From Bacteroidales bacterium (GTDB lineage: Bacteria > Bacteroidota > Bacteroidia > Bacteroidales > DYOH01), in contig DAOVUO010000019.1 of the NCBI GenBank assembly GCA_030632545.1, positions 1 through 13,819 of the forward strand: a stretch of 13,819 nucleotides of DNA, written 5' to 3'. A program made the translations under genes and the position numbers. The notes below the pieces were generated by a model, which was given only the letters and a program-made list of their open reading frames with translations, searched no databases and was not told the origin of the DNA. How positions within the stretch are numbered: position 1 is the stretch's first letter; the number at the start of each line of letters is the position of its first letter. Positions 1-7,954 of this stretch are shown piece by piece.

Positions 1-1890
1 GTTCATTCTCTAAAAGGTGGTGCTTCTATATTTGGCTTTGATTTAGTAACTGATTTTAGCCATCATTTGGAGAATCTGTTTTCGAATTTAAGAAACAATA
101 AAGAAGAAGTTAGCTCAAAAATAATACAGATAGGATTAACTTCTTCGGATATTTTGCGCAAATTATTAGATAACGAAATAGATGAAAAACTTGAAGAAAC
201 AATAAATAGTATTAAAAGTGAAATTTCTGAATTTTTGGATATTCATGACGAGATTATTGAAGTATCAACTAATAATGAGCAGGAGAGTGTAAATTTATTT
301 TGTATTGAATTTATTCCAAAAAAAGATATATTTCTTGATGGAACAAATCCCTTATACATTATTGAAGAATTAGATAGTTTAGGTGATTGTGAAGTTTTCC
401 ATTACATGAACTTGCCTGCTTTTAAAGACTATAATATAGAAAATTGCTACAGTTCATGGCGTGTTTTTTTACATACAAAGGAACATAAGGAAGCAATTAA
501 TGATATTTTTTTATTTGTTTTAGATGAAAATCATGTTGAAATAGTAGAAACTAAACTTAGTGATAGTTTTAATTTTAAAAAATTTCGTAAATTATTAAAA
601 GATAGTTTCAATCCTGAACATAATTTTGAACTTGATGATATTAAATCTTATATCGAAAAATCATCAGAATTAAAAAATATAAAGAAGGAAGATATTGATA
701 AAAAACTATCTAATTTTAGTAAAGCAAATAAAATTACAAGTGTAAGAGTTGATAATGACAAAATAGATATGTTGTTGAATATTATGAGTGAGATAGTTAT
801 TCAACAAGCAAGTTTAAATTTATTTTCAGCAGAACTAAAAAATCAGAATTTAACTAAAATTACATCTACACTTGAGTCACTAACCAAACAACTTCGTGAA
901 ACTGTTTTTGATATTTCACTAATACCATTTTCTGAAACTATTTCACGATTTAAACGACTTATTTTTGAGCTTTCGCAGGCCACAGGTAAAGAAATTAATT
1001 TCCGTGTAACAGGAGAGCAAATAGAGTTAGACAAAAATCTCATTGAAACTATTATTGATCCATTAATACATTTGATTCGAAATTGTGTTGACCATGGACT
1101 TGAGTTGCCGCAAGAGAGAATTAAGGTAAATAAACCCTCAGAAGGTCTTATTTATATGGATATACAACAGCGTGGTGATGATATTATACTCAATTTGGGT
1201 GATGACGGAAGAGGAATTAATTTAGAAAAGGTTCGTCAGAGAGCAATTGAGAGGGATTTAATTGTTTCTGAGGCAAAATTAACAGACGAAGAATTACTGC
1301 AATATATATTTTTACCTGGTTTTTCAACCGCAGAAAATGTGACTGAAATTTCGGGTAGAGGTGTTGGAATGGACGTTGTGAAACAGAATATTGAAATGCT
1401 TAGGGGGTCAATTCGACTTTCAACGGAGGCTGGTAAAGGAACAGAATTTATTCTTAGGTTGCCAGTAACTGTTTCTATACAAGATGGTTTTATCTTTTCA
1501 ACTGGTGATACAAAGTTTATTTTGCCAGCTCAACAAGTAATTAATTTTTCTTCTCTTACTAAAGTTGAATTTGATAAAATATATAAAAATTTACTTGATT
1601 ATAACGGAAGAGAAATTCCAGTATATAATTTAGCTGACGAATTAAATTTAGAATCGCAAGAGCATGAGATTAGATATTTACTAATCTTACAGCATGATGA
1701 AAATGAGATAGCAATTATAGTAGATCAAATTCATAGTAAGCAACAATTTGTAATTAAACCAATAGGGAAGTATTATAGAAAACTATTTTTTTTAACAGGA
1801 GCAACAATACTTGGAAATGGCGAAATTGCTCTTATTATAGACAGTACTAGATTACTTGATTTTTTAAAAAATAAAACGGAAATAAAATGA
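1..1890 (+). CDS. cheA: CheA chemotaxis histidine kinase, 5'-truncated by window edge
   Basis: Autophosphorylating kinase of the receptor array, cytoplasmic. The frame is open from base 1, so the N-terminus lies outside; 629 residues are visible (numbered from base 1). Residues 2-7 (HSLKGGA) are the P1/Hpt phosphorylation motif, with the phospho-accepting His at bases 4-6. About residues 100-190 are a divergent regulatory domain in the P2 position, with an FIPKKDIF...GTNPL segment like that of many non-enteric CheAs. P3 dimerisation helices follow (about 245-310). The P4 ATPase has N-box HLIRNCVDHGLE (Asn361), G1 DDGRGIN (from 401) and G2 GRGVGMD (452-458). A CheW-like P5 ends the protein. 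The kinase core looks fully active and no receiver domain is fused. The TTG at 67 could be mistaken for a start, but it falls inside the Hpt domain. The stop overlaps the cheW1 start by 4 nt, so translation is probably coupled. Family call is secure. Confidence 0.96.
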   Translation, partial: VHSLKGGASIFGFDLVTDFSHHLENLFSNLRNNKEEVSSKIIQIGLTSSDILRKLLDNEIDEKLEETINSIKSEISEFLDIHDEIIEVSTNNEQESVNLFCIEFIPKKDIFLDGTNPLYIIEELDSLGDCEVFHYMNLPAFKDYNIENCYSSWRVFLHTKEHKEAINDIFLFVLDENHVEIVETKLSDSFNFKKFRKLLKDSFNPEHNFELDDIKSYIEKSSELKNIKKEDIDKKLSNFSKANKITSVRVDNDKIDMLLNIMSEIVIQQASLNLFSAELKNQNLTKITSTLESLTKQLRETVFDISLIPFSETISRFKRLIFELSQATGKEINFRVTGEQIELDKNLIETIIDPLIHLIRNCVDHGLELPQERIKVNKPSEGLIYMDIQQRGDDIILNLGDDGRGINLEKVRQRAIERDLIVSEAKLTDEELLQYIFLPGFSTAENVTEISGRGVGMDVVKQNIEMLRGSIRLSTEAGKGTEFILRLPVTVSIQDGFIFSTGDTKFILPAQQVINFSSLTKVEFDKIYKNLLDYNGREIPVYNLADELNLESQEHEIRYLLILQHDENEIAIIVDQIHSKQQFVIKPIGKYYRKLFFLTGATILGNGEIALIIDSTRLLDFLKNKTEIK

Positions 1891-2363
1891 AAGAAGTAAC
1901 ATCATATTTATTATTTGAAATAGAAAAACAACTTTTTGCAATTGATGTTTTATCTATAGTTAAAGTGCATGAAATAAGTGAAATAACTCCTATTCCTTCA
2001 TCACCAAAAAGATTACATGGGATTATTGATATTGGAGATCAATCCTATCCGCTTATTGACATAAAGCAAGTTTTTAATTTTAAAAATACTAAAGAGAGTC
2101 TCGATTTGGCGATACTTTCCACTTTAAAGTTAAAAAACGAAGTGCTTAATTTTGCTATAGCTGTTGATGATGTAAAAGATATTATTCATGTAGACGATAA
2201 TGAAATTAAGGAAGTTCCAAAGTTACACTATAATATAAATCTAGATTATTTGGAAGGTTTGATAAAATTGGATGAAAAACTCGTTTTTATTCTTAAAATT
2301 CAAAGCGTTTTGGGTCTAGGTGAAAAACAAGAATTAGTAGAGATAATGGACAATAGGGAATGA
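1887..2363 (+). CDS. cheW: CheW-type coupling protein 1
   Basis: A 158-residue single CheW domain (SH3-like double barrel) that should link receptors to CheA P5. It opens with a beta-strand YLLFEIEKQLFAIDVLSIVKV, keeps the TPIPSSP segment and the YPLIDIK strand, and ends with a typical C-terminal helix. Its ATG overlaps the cheA stop (ATGA). It is clearly different from the two other couplers in the operon and closer to the classical CheW pattern. By hand alignment to Escherichia coli CheW, the conserved Glu38 position is Lys26 and the Arg62 of the NLRG motif is Gly50. The fold is confidently assigned; whether it binds CheA in the standard way is inference. Confidence 0.9.
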   Translation: MKEVTSYLLFEIEKQLFAIDVLSIVKVHEISEITPIPSSPKRLHGIIDIGDQSYPLIDIKQVFNFKNTKESLDLAILSTLKLKNEVLNFAIAVDDVKDIIHVDDNEIKEVPKLHYNINLDYLEGLIKLDEKLVFILKIQSVLGLGEKQELVEIMDNRE

Positions 2364-2389
2364 AGAAAAATAACTAAAAAAAAACAACT

Positions 2390-4423
2390 ATGGCTTGGAA
2401 AGATGTAAAGATTAGTTCAAAAATTTATGGGATACTAGGTCTCATAACATTTTTTTTAATATTGCTTTCATTGTATGTCTTTTGGGGGATATCAAATATT
2501 AAGGACACCAGCGATTATTTAATGGAAGATGAGCAATTATTAGCAGAATTGTCGCACAGAGAAATTGATCACCTTATTTGGATTAATGATTTAAATAAAG
2601 GTATTTTGGCTGGTAAGGATGTTGCTAATATTGAAGTAGATGAAACTAAATGTAAATTTGGTGCTATTTTATATTCTGATAGAAGAGCAGCATTGGAAAA
2701 AAAGCATCCAGGACTAAAAAGATTGCTTAACGATATTGAAGGACCACATACAAATATGCACCATTCTGCAACTGAGGTATTTGATGTTCTTTTGCCTTAT
2801 AATTTGCAGTTTGATATTGCATTAAGAAATGCCGATATAGCAAAACTTAAATGGATGATTGGAATAGATGAAGCCATAATGCTTAGTAATTCTAGTGCAA
2901 AAGTTGAGGAAGATCCCAATCTTTGTAATTTGGGCATTTGGCTTAATAGCAGCGAAACAAACGCTGCCTTGAATAAAATAATTGAATTTCGAGCACCAGC
3001 AAAGGAATTAGATAGATGGCATAGAAAAATGCATAAAACGCTTACTCGTATTAATTATTATTTGGAAAGAGATGCATTTGATACGGCACGTGCAATTTAT
3101 GTTTCTGATTTAAAGGAAGAGTTTTTTGAGTTTGACCAAGCACTTTCTACAATGCTAACAATTAGTGAAGATAGAATTTCTCGTTTGGATAATGCAAATC
3201 TAATTTTTGCTGAAACAGCTATAAAATCTGCAGACAAAGTGCAAACAAGTTTATCTCAAATGCAAGTGATTATTAAGGACAGTATGTCGGGTGTAAATAG
3301 CTTAAATTCATTGGTGACAAAATTAAAGCAAGATGTGGTAGTTATTTCATTTATTACGGTTATATTAGGCTTGATATTTGGATATTTTATTACCTCTAAT
3401 ATTGTTAAAAAAATTGCTGGGGGTATTAAATTTGCGGAAGAAATTTCTACTGGTGATTTAACGGCACAGATACTTGATGATTCGAAGGATGAGCTTGGTA
3501 TGCTTTCAAAATCTTTAGTTAATTTTAGAGATGAGTTAAAGAAAATTATAGGAGGTGTTATTTCAAGTTCTGGAAATATTACTGATGCTGCTTCTCAAAT
3601 GAGCTCTAGTTCGCAGCAATTATCACAGTCTACAAGTGAGCAGGCTTCTACTACAGAGGAAGTTTCATCTTCGATGGAAGAGATGACCGCTAATATTCAA
3701 CAGAATACAGATAATTCAAGTCAGTCGCAGCAAATAGCACAAGCAAGTTTAGAAGCATTAAAAGTTGGAAGTGACCGAATTTTTGGTGCTATTGATGCCA
3801 TGAAGCAAATTGCAGATAAGATTTCGATTATCAATGATATTGCTTTTCAAACCAATATTTTGGCACTAAATGCTTCAGTTGAAGCTGCTAGAGCTGGAGA
3901 GCACGGAAGAGGTTTTTCTGTGGTTGCAGAAGAAGTTCGTACATTAGCGCAAAGCTCTAAGGAATCTGCAAAAGAAATAAGCGAGGTAGTGAAAAATGGC
4001 TTGAAATTAGCAGATGAATCAAGCGTTTTGCTTAAAGATTTACTTCCTCAAATGGAAAAAACAACTATTTTGGTTAAGGAAATATCTTTAGCAAGTAGAG
4101 AACAAAGTAGTGGTGTTGGACAAATAAATGATTCTTTGCAATCACTTAACCAAGTAGTGCAGCAGAATGCAGCTTCTGCCGAAGAAATGGCGTCTAGTAG
4201 CGAAGAGCTAGCAGCACAAGCAATACAACTAAAAGATTTAATGCGCTTTTTTAAATTAGATTTAGATTCTAGTTTAGCAAGTCAAAGCAAAGTATTTAGT
4301 ACTATTAATAAAAAACCAGTGATTGTTAAACAGAATTTTCAAAATCCAGTGAGTGATAAGCCAAATTCTGTAAATATTAAATTAGGTAATGATAAGCTTG
4401 ATAGTGAGTTTGAGAAGTTTTAA
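2390..4423 (+). CDS. Methyl-accepting chemotaxis protein with tandem CZB-like sensor (MCP1)
   Basis: A 677-residue membrane chemoreceptor. TM1 is about residues 11-33 and TM2 about 315-335, so residues 34-314 are expected outside the cytoplasmic membrane. This region holds two CZB-like (chemoreceptor zinc-binding) repeats offset by exactly 91 residues: His61, Cys88, His120, His124 in the first; Lys152, Cys179, His211, His215 in the second. The first has all four zinc ligands of the family, whereas the second has Lys where the first His should be. HAMP is about 336-388. The signalling hairpin follows, with the conserved tip NILALNASVEAARAGEHGRG (489-508) and Glu/Gln-rich adaptation helices around 405-440 and 590-612. 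A flexible tail (about 622-672) leads to the terminal EFEKF, a likely CheR/CheB tether. The ligand is unknown; zinc or a zinc-linked redox or oxidant signal is inferred from CZB biology. The gene lies 26 nt after cheW1 and is followed by its own coupler. Confidence 0.95.
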   Translation: MAWKDVKISSKIYGILGLITFFLILLSLYVFWGISNIKDTSDYLMEDEQLLAELSHREIDHLIWINDLNKGILAGKDVANIEVDETKCKFGAILYSDRRAALEKKHPGLKRLLNDIEGPHTNMHHSATEVFDVLLPYNLQFDIALRNADIAKLKWMIGIDEAIMLSNSSAKVEEDPNLCNLGIWLNSSETNAALNKIIEFRAPAKELDRWHRKMHKTLTRINYYLERDAFDTARAIYVSDLKEEFFEFDQALSTMLTISEDRISRLDNANLIFAETAIKSADKVQTSLSQMQVIIKDSMSGVNSLNSLVTKLKQDVVVISFITVILGLIFGYFITSNIVKKIAGGIKFAEEISTGDLTAQILDDSKDELGMLSKSLVNFRDELKKIIGGVISSSGNITDAASQMSSSSQQLSQSTSEQASTTEEVSSSMEEMTANIQQNTDNSSQSQQIAQASLEALKVGSDRIFGAIDAMKQIADKISIINDIAFQTNILALNASVEAARAGEHGRGFSVVAEEVRTLAQSSKESAKEISEVVKNGLKLADESSVLLKDLLPQMEKTTILVKEISLASREQSSGVGQINDSLQSLNQVVQQNAASAEEMASSSEELAAQAIQLKDLMRFFKLDLDSSLASQSKVFSTINKKPVIVKQNFQNPVSDKPNSVNIKLGNDKLDSEFEKF

Positions 4424-4444
4424 ACTATTAATAAATATAAATTA

Positions 4445-4891
4445 ATGCAAGTAGCCGTTTTTAGAGTAAATACAAGAGAGTTTGGTATACCAATAGAATA
4501 TATGCAAACTATTTTAAAAGCGGGTGCTGTATTTTCAGTTCCTATGTCTTCGCCCGAAAAATTGGGTTTGATTAATTTTCAGGGAGAGATACTTACGGTT
4601 TTTCATCCAGGAATATTATTTGATAATAAAAAGCTTGAGCCGAACGTTGAAAATGTTATTCTTATTTTAAAGTTAAATAATGATTTAGAAAATTGGAATA
4701 TTGGAATATTTGTAGACAGGATTGTTGATATAATTACTATTAATAATGAGCAAATATTTGATTTGCCAGAAGATGTACCTATTAATAAGGATTTTGTACA
4801 AAAAACAATTAGGTATTTGGATAAGAATATTTGGTTATTAAATCTCGATAAAATGTTTACATTAGACGAATTAGAATTATTAGATGTATAG
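4445..4891 (+). CDS. cheW: CheW-like coupling protein 2, paired with MCP1
   Basis: A 148-residue CheW-domain protein starting directly at the first strand (MQVAVFRVNTREFGIPIEY), without the N-terminal extension of enteric CheW. It aligns almost without gaps to the coupler at 6659-7087 and shares long identical blocks with it, such as EKLGLINFQGEILTVFHPG. Compared with E. coli CheW, Glu38 is Thr22 and Arg62 is Gln46 (NLRG becomes NFQG). The usual PVIDLR strand is TVFHPGI, a marked divergence. It lies 21 nt downstream of MCP1 and probably serves that receptor, or forms array positions distinct from those of CheW1. Membership of the CheW family is clear; a role separate from CheW1 is inference. 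Confidence 0.88.
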   Translation: MQVAVFRVNTREFGIPIEYMQTILKAGAVFSVPMSSPEKLGLINFQGEILTVFHPGILFDNKKLEPNVENVILILKLNNDLENWNIGIFVDRIVDIITINNEQIFDLPEDVPINKDFVQKTIRYLDKNIWLLNLDKMFTLDELELLDV

Positions 4892-4976
4892 CTACTTTTA
4901 AGATTGAGTAGCGTGATTAAAAAAAAAAGGATAAGAACAACTAGGCACAAATTTTTAGAATAAAAAAAAACAGAGC

Positions 4977-6638
4977 ATGAAAAATTTGAAAATTTCGACA
5001 AAACTTATTATTTCAATTGTTTTGACATCCATAATTATGTCAGTGATTGGTATTTATGGAGTTGTAAACCTTAGGGTGGTTGATAATGGTTTAACAACAA
5101 TGTATTTAGATAGAGTAATTCCATTAGAGCAATTGAAGAATGTGTCTGATGCTTATGCAGTTAACTTTGTTGATGCAGTTATTAAAGCAAAAGTTGGTAT
5201 CCATTCATGGGATGAGGCAGCTAGAGAACTTGTGCAGGCGGAAAGAACAATGAGTTTAAATTGGAATGCCTATTTAGCAACAAAAATTGAAGGAGAGGAA
5301 AGGCGTTTAGTTAGTGAGGCTACTGAATTAAGACAGAATCAAGCAGAGCCAACATATAATAAAGCTTTAGATCTTTTGAGAGCAGGAAAGGATAGTTCTA
5401 ACCAAATTAGACTAGATGATTTTATTGAGCATGAATTATATGCTGAAGTTGAGCCTTTTACAGGAAAGTTGGGGCAATTGATTGCGCTGCAATTAGATAT
5501 TTCTAAGGAGATTAAGACCAATGCCACTGAAGTATTTGAAACAACTCAACGAAATTCATGGGTATTATTGGCAATTGGTATCGGTATTGGGTTTTTATTT
5601 TCACTGATTATAATAAACAGTATTAATAAATCTATACAAATGGCTAATGAGGCCGTATTAAATCTAGAAAAAGGTAATTTAACTTATCAAGTAAATGATA
5701 TAGGCAAAGATGAAATTGGAGAATTATTATTGAACATTAAGCAAACTATTGAACGTTTAAAGAATATAGTTAAAAATATTACTATTGGCTCTAATAATAT
5801 TGCAAATGCTAGTATCGAAATGAGCGGCTCGTCGCAAGAGTTGTCGCAGGGTACGAGCGAGCAAGCATCTTCAACAGAAGAAGTATCTTCTTCAATGGAG
5901 GAAATGGCCGCTAATATTCAACAAAATGCTGATAATTCAGCACAAACGCATAAAATTACTTCTGATAGTTTAGAAGCATTAAAAATTGGTAGTGAGCGAA
6001 TATTTGGTGCGATGGATGCAATGAAGCATATTGCAGAAAAAATATCTATTGTTAACGACATTGCATTTCAAACCAATATTTTAGCATTAAATGCATCTGT
6101 AGAAGCTGCTAGAGCAGGCGAGCATGGACGTGGTTTTTCTGTGGTGGCAGAAGAGGTAAGAAGCTTAGCTCAAAGTTCAAAAGAAGCGGCAAAAGATATT
6201 AGTGTAGTGGTAAAAAGTGGGTTAAAGTTGGCGGATGAGTCTGGCGTTTTATTAAAGGATTTATTACCACAAATGGAAAAAACTGCTATTTTAGTAAAAG
6301 AGATTTCGTTTGCTAGTAACGAGCAGAATAGCGGTGTGGCTCAAATAAATAATGCCATTCAGTCTCTTAATCAAGTGGTTCAGCAAAGTGCAGCTTCTGC
6401 CGAAGAAATGGCATCAACTAGCGAAGAGTTATCAGCACAAGCAGAGCAGTTAAACGAGTCGATGGAGTATTTTGATATTGGCGAAAGTGTAAGAAACATA
6501 GATGCTACTAGAGTAAGAGCTAAAAAAACACCTACAATTGTAAATAGTGCTCAGAATAGTCCTGTATATCATGAAAAAAAAGCATTAAACATTGAATTGA
6601 ATAATGATAAACTTGATGGCGAATTTGAGAAATTTTAG
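4977..6638 (+). CDS. Methyl-accepting chemotaxis protein with four-helix-bundle sensor (MCP2)
   Basis: A 553-residue chemoreceptor. TM1 is about residues 9-32, the periplasmic sensor about 33-192, TM2 about 195-214 and HAMP about 215-267. The sensor carries the YLDRVIPLEQLKNVSDAYAV stretch (43-62) and a later TW-rich helical pattern typical of the 4HB_MCP family, which binds small molecules directly. The signalling hairpin has the tip NILALNASVEAARAGEHGRG (367-386) and Glu/Gln-rich adaptation segments near 285-320 and 470-492. The tail (about 500-548) ends in EFEKF, as in MCP1. From about residue 277 to the end it is a close paralogue of MCP1, whereas its sensor is unrelated. An 85-nt A-rich gap precedes it, the largest inside the operon, but I see no convincing promoter there. 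Ligand not predictable. Confidence 0.95.
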   Translation: MKNLKISTKLIISIVLTSIIMSVIGIYGVVNLRVVDNGLTTMYLDRVIPLEQLKNVSDAYAVNFVDAVIKAKVGIHSWDEAARELVQAERTMSLNWNAYLATKIEGEERRLVSEATELRQNQAEPTYNKALDLLRAGKDSSNQIRLDDFIEHELYAEVEPFTGKLGQLIALQLDISKEIKTNATEVFETTQRNSWVLLAIGIGIGFLFSLIIINSINKSIQMANEAVLNLEKGNLTYQVNDIGKDEIGELLLNIKQTIERLKNIVKNITIGSNNIANASIEMSGSSQELSQGTSEQASSTEEVSSSMEEMAANIQQNADNSAQTHKITSDSLEALKIGSERIFGAMDAMKHIAEKISIVNDIAFQTNILALNASVEAARAGEHGRGFSVVAEEVRSLAQSSKEAAKDISVVVKSGLKLADESGVLLKDLLPQMEKTAILVKEISFASNEQNSGVAQINNAIQSLNQVVQQSAASAEEMASTSEELSAQAEQLNESMEYFDIGESVRNIDATRVRAKKTPTIVNSAQNSPVYHEKKALNIELNNDKLDGEFEKF

Positions 6639-6658
6639 GTTTATAAAAATGCAGATAA

Positions 6659-7087
6659 ATGCAAGTAGCGATTTTTAGGGTAAATACAAGAGAATTTGGT
6701 ATTCCTATAGAATATTTGAAGACTATTTTAAAAGCTGGATATGTTTATAGTGTGCCATTATCTTCTCAAGAAAAATTGGGCTTGATTAATTTTCAAGGTG
6801 AAATATTGACTGTGTTTCATCCAGGAATTATGTTTGATAATAAGAAAATGGAGTCTCGCGAAGAGAATGTTATACTAATTTTGAAATTATCTAGAGAATT
6901 AGAAAGTTGGAATGTCGGTCTTTTTGTTGATCATATAGAGGATATTATAAACGTAGATGAGGATGAGATGATTGATTTTCCTGAAGAAACAGATATAAAT
7001 AGAGAATTTGTTCATAAATCAATACCATATTTAGATAAATATGTATGGCTTTTGAACATTGAAAAAATGTTATTATTTAATGAATAA
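6659..7087 (+). CDS. cheW: CheW-like coupling protein 3, paired with MCP2
   Basis: A 142-residue CheW-domain protein, the paralogue of the coupler at 4445-4891. Both start with MQVA(V/I)FRVNTREFGIPIEY and share the NFQG and FHPGI substitutions. Thr22 and Gln46 replace the Glu and Arg that are conserved in classical CheW. It lies 20 nt after MCP2. The start is the ATG at 6659; an ATG at 6649 is out of frame. The repeated receptor-then-coupler order implies that each receptor was duplicated together with its coupler. The C-terminus is a few residues shorter than that of coupler 2. A functional difference between the two cannot be told from sequence. Confidence 0.88.
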   Translation: MQVAIFRVNTREFGIPIEYLKTILKAGYVYSVPLSSQEKLGLINFQGEILTVFHPGIMFDNKKMESREENVILILKLSRELESWNVGLFVDHIEDIINVDEDEMIDFPEETDINREFVHKSIPYLDKYVWLLNIEKMLLFNE

Positions 7088-7097
7088 GATATTATAA

Positions 7098-7952
7098 ATG
7101 CAAGAATCTGACGGTATAAAGAATATATTAGGACAAGAGCTTAGTTTAAAGCAGTTTAATCAATTGAGTGCCTATATTCAGAAAAATTATGGTATAAAAA
7201 TGCCTATAGAGAAAAAGGTAATGCTCCAAAGTCGATTGCAGAAGCGTTTAAAAGCACTTAGTATAAGTTCTTTTGATGCTTATATTAAATATGTGTTTAG
7301 TGCAGAATCTGGTGATGAGCTTATTCAAATGATGGACGTAGTTTCCACAAATAAAACTGAGTTTTATAGAGAAATTGCACATTTTGATATTCTTAAAGCA
7401 GAAGTATTACCTAAATTAGTTCTAGAGCAAAAAATTAACTTTTTAGATGTTTGGAGTGCTGGTTGTTCAAGTGGTCAGGAGGCATATACAATAGCCATCG
7501 AGCTTTCGGAATTTGCCAAAAAATCACCTGGGCTAGATTTTAGGATATTAGGAAGTGATATTTCTACCGATATGCTAAAAAAATCGGCAACTGCTATATA
7601 TAGAAACGAAGATATAAGTATGATTTCATTGGCTCAGAAGCAAAAATATTTTCTAAAGAGTAAAGATTCTAATAAGAATGTAGTAAGGGTGATACCTCAA
7701 CTTAGATCAAAAGCTAGTTTTATTAGGACTAATTTGGTGGCAAATTCATATAATATAAACAAACAGTTTGATATAATATTTTGTAGAAATACATTGATAT
7801 ATTTTAACAGGGAAATACAAATAAAAGTTATTACTAATTTGATTAGCCATTTAAAACCACATGGTTTTATTTTCTTCGGACATTCCGAATCAATTGCAGG
7901 AATGAATTTACCATTAAATCAATTTCAACCAACGATATTCACCAAACAATAA
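7098..7952 (+). CDS. cheR: CheR chemoreceptor glutamate methyltransferase
   Basis: A 284-residue S-adenosylmethionine-dependent O-methyltransferase that methylates receptor glutamates during adaptation. The N-terminal helical domain (1-90) ends in the STNKTEFYRE motif containing Arg91, the counterpart of the catalytic arginine of enteric CheR. SAM-binding motif I is WSAGCSSGQEAYTIAIEL (119-136), followed by GSDIS with Asp154. FCRNTLIYF (228-236) and FGHSES (260-265) are the standard C-terminal motifs. The small beta-subdomain (about 185-202) has the same loop length as E. coli and Salmonella CheR by hand alignment. Those enzymes dock on a receptor C-terminal pentapeptide, and both receptors here end in EFEKF. 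It lies 10 nt after cheW3 and 2 nt before the kinase-like gene. No key residue appears missing. Confidence 0.95.
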   Translation: MQESDGIKNILGQELSLKQFNQLSAYIQKNYGIKMPIEKKVMLQSRLQKRLKALSISSFDAYIKYVFSAESGDELIQMMDVVSTNKTEFYREIAHFDILKAEVLPKLVLEQKINFLDVWSAGCSSGQEAYTIAIELSEFAKKSPGLDFRILGSDISTDMLKKSATAIYRNEDISMISLAQKQKYFLKSKDSNKNVVRVIPQLRSKASFIRTNLVANSYNINKQFDIIFCRNTLIYFNREIQIKVITNLISHLKPHGFIFFGHSESIAGMNLPLNQFQPTIFTKQ

Positions 7953-7954
7953 TT

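Noticed and set aside
67..69. TTG start codon giving a shorter cheA
   Set aside because: The frame is open upstream to base 1 and encodes the Hpt motif HSLKGGA, so the gene begins before the window and the TTG is internal.
4891..4912. Hairpin GCTACT/AGTAGC after cheW2 as a terminator
   Set aside because: The stem is 6 bp with a 10-nt loop and is followed by an A-run, not a T-run, on the coding strand. On the other strand there is no gene to terminate.
4892..4976. Internal promoter before MCP2
   Set aside because: The 85-nt gap is the largest in the operon, but no TTTG / TAnnTTTG pair with suitable spacing is visible; it is mainly poly-A runs.
4603..5001. Reverse-strand open frame spanning cheW2 and the MCP2 start
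   Set aside because: It is antisense to a conserved CheW domain, rich in Ser/Asn/Leu from AT-rich complement, and has no family motif.
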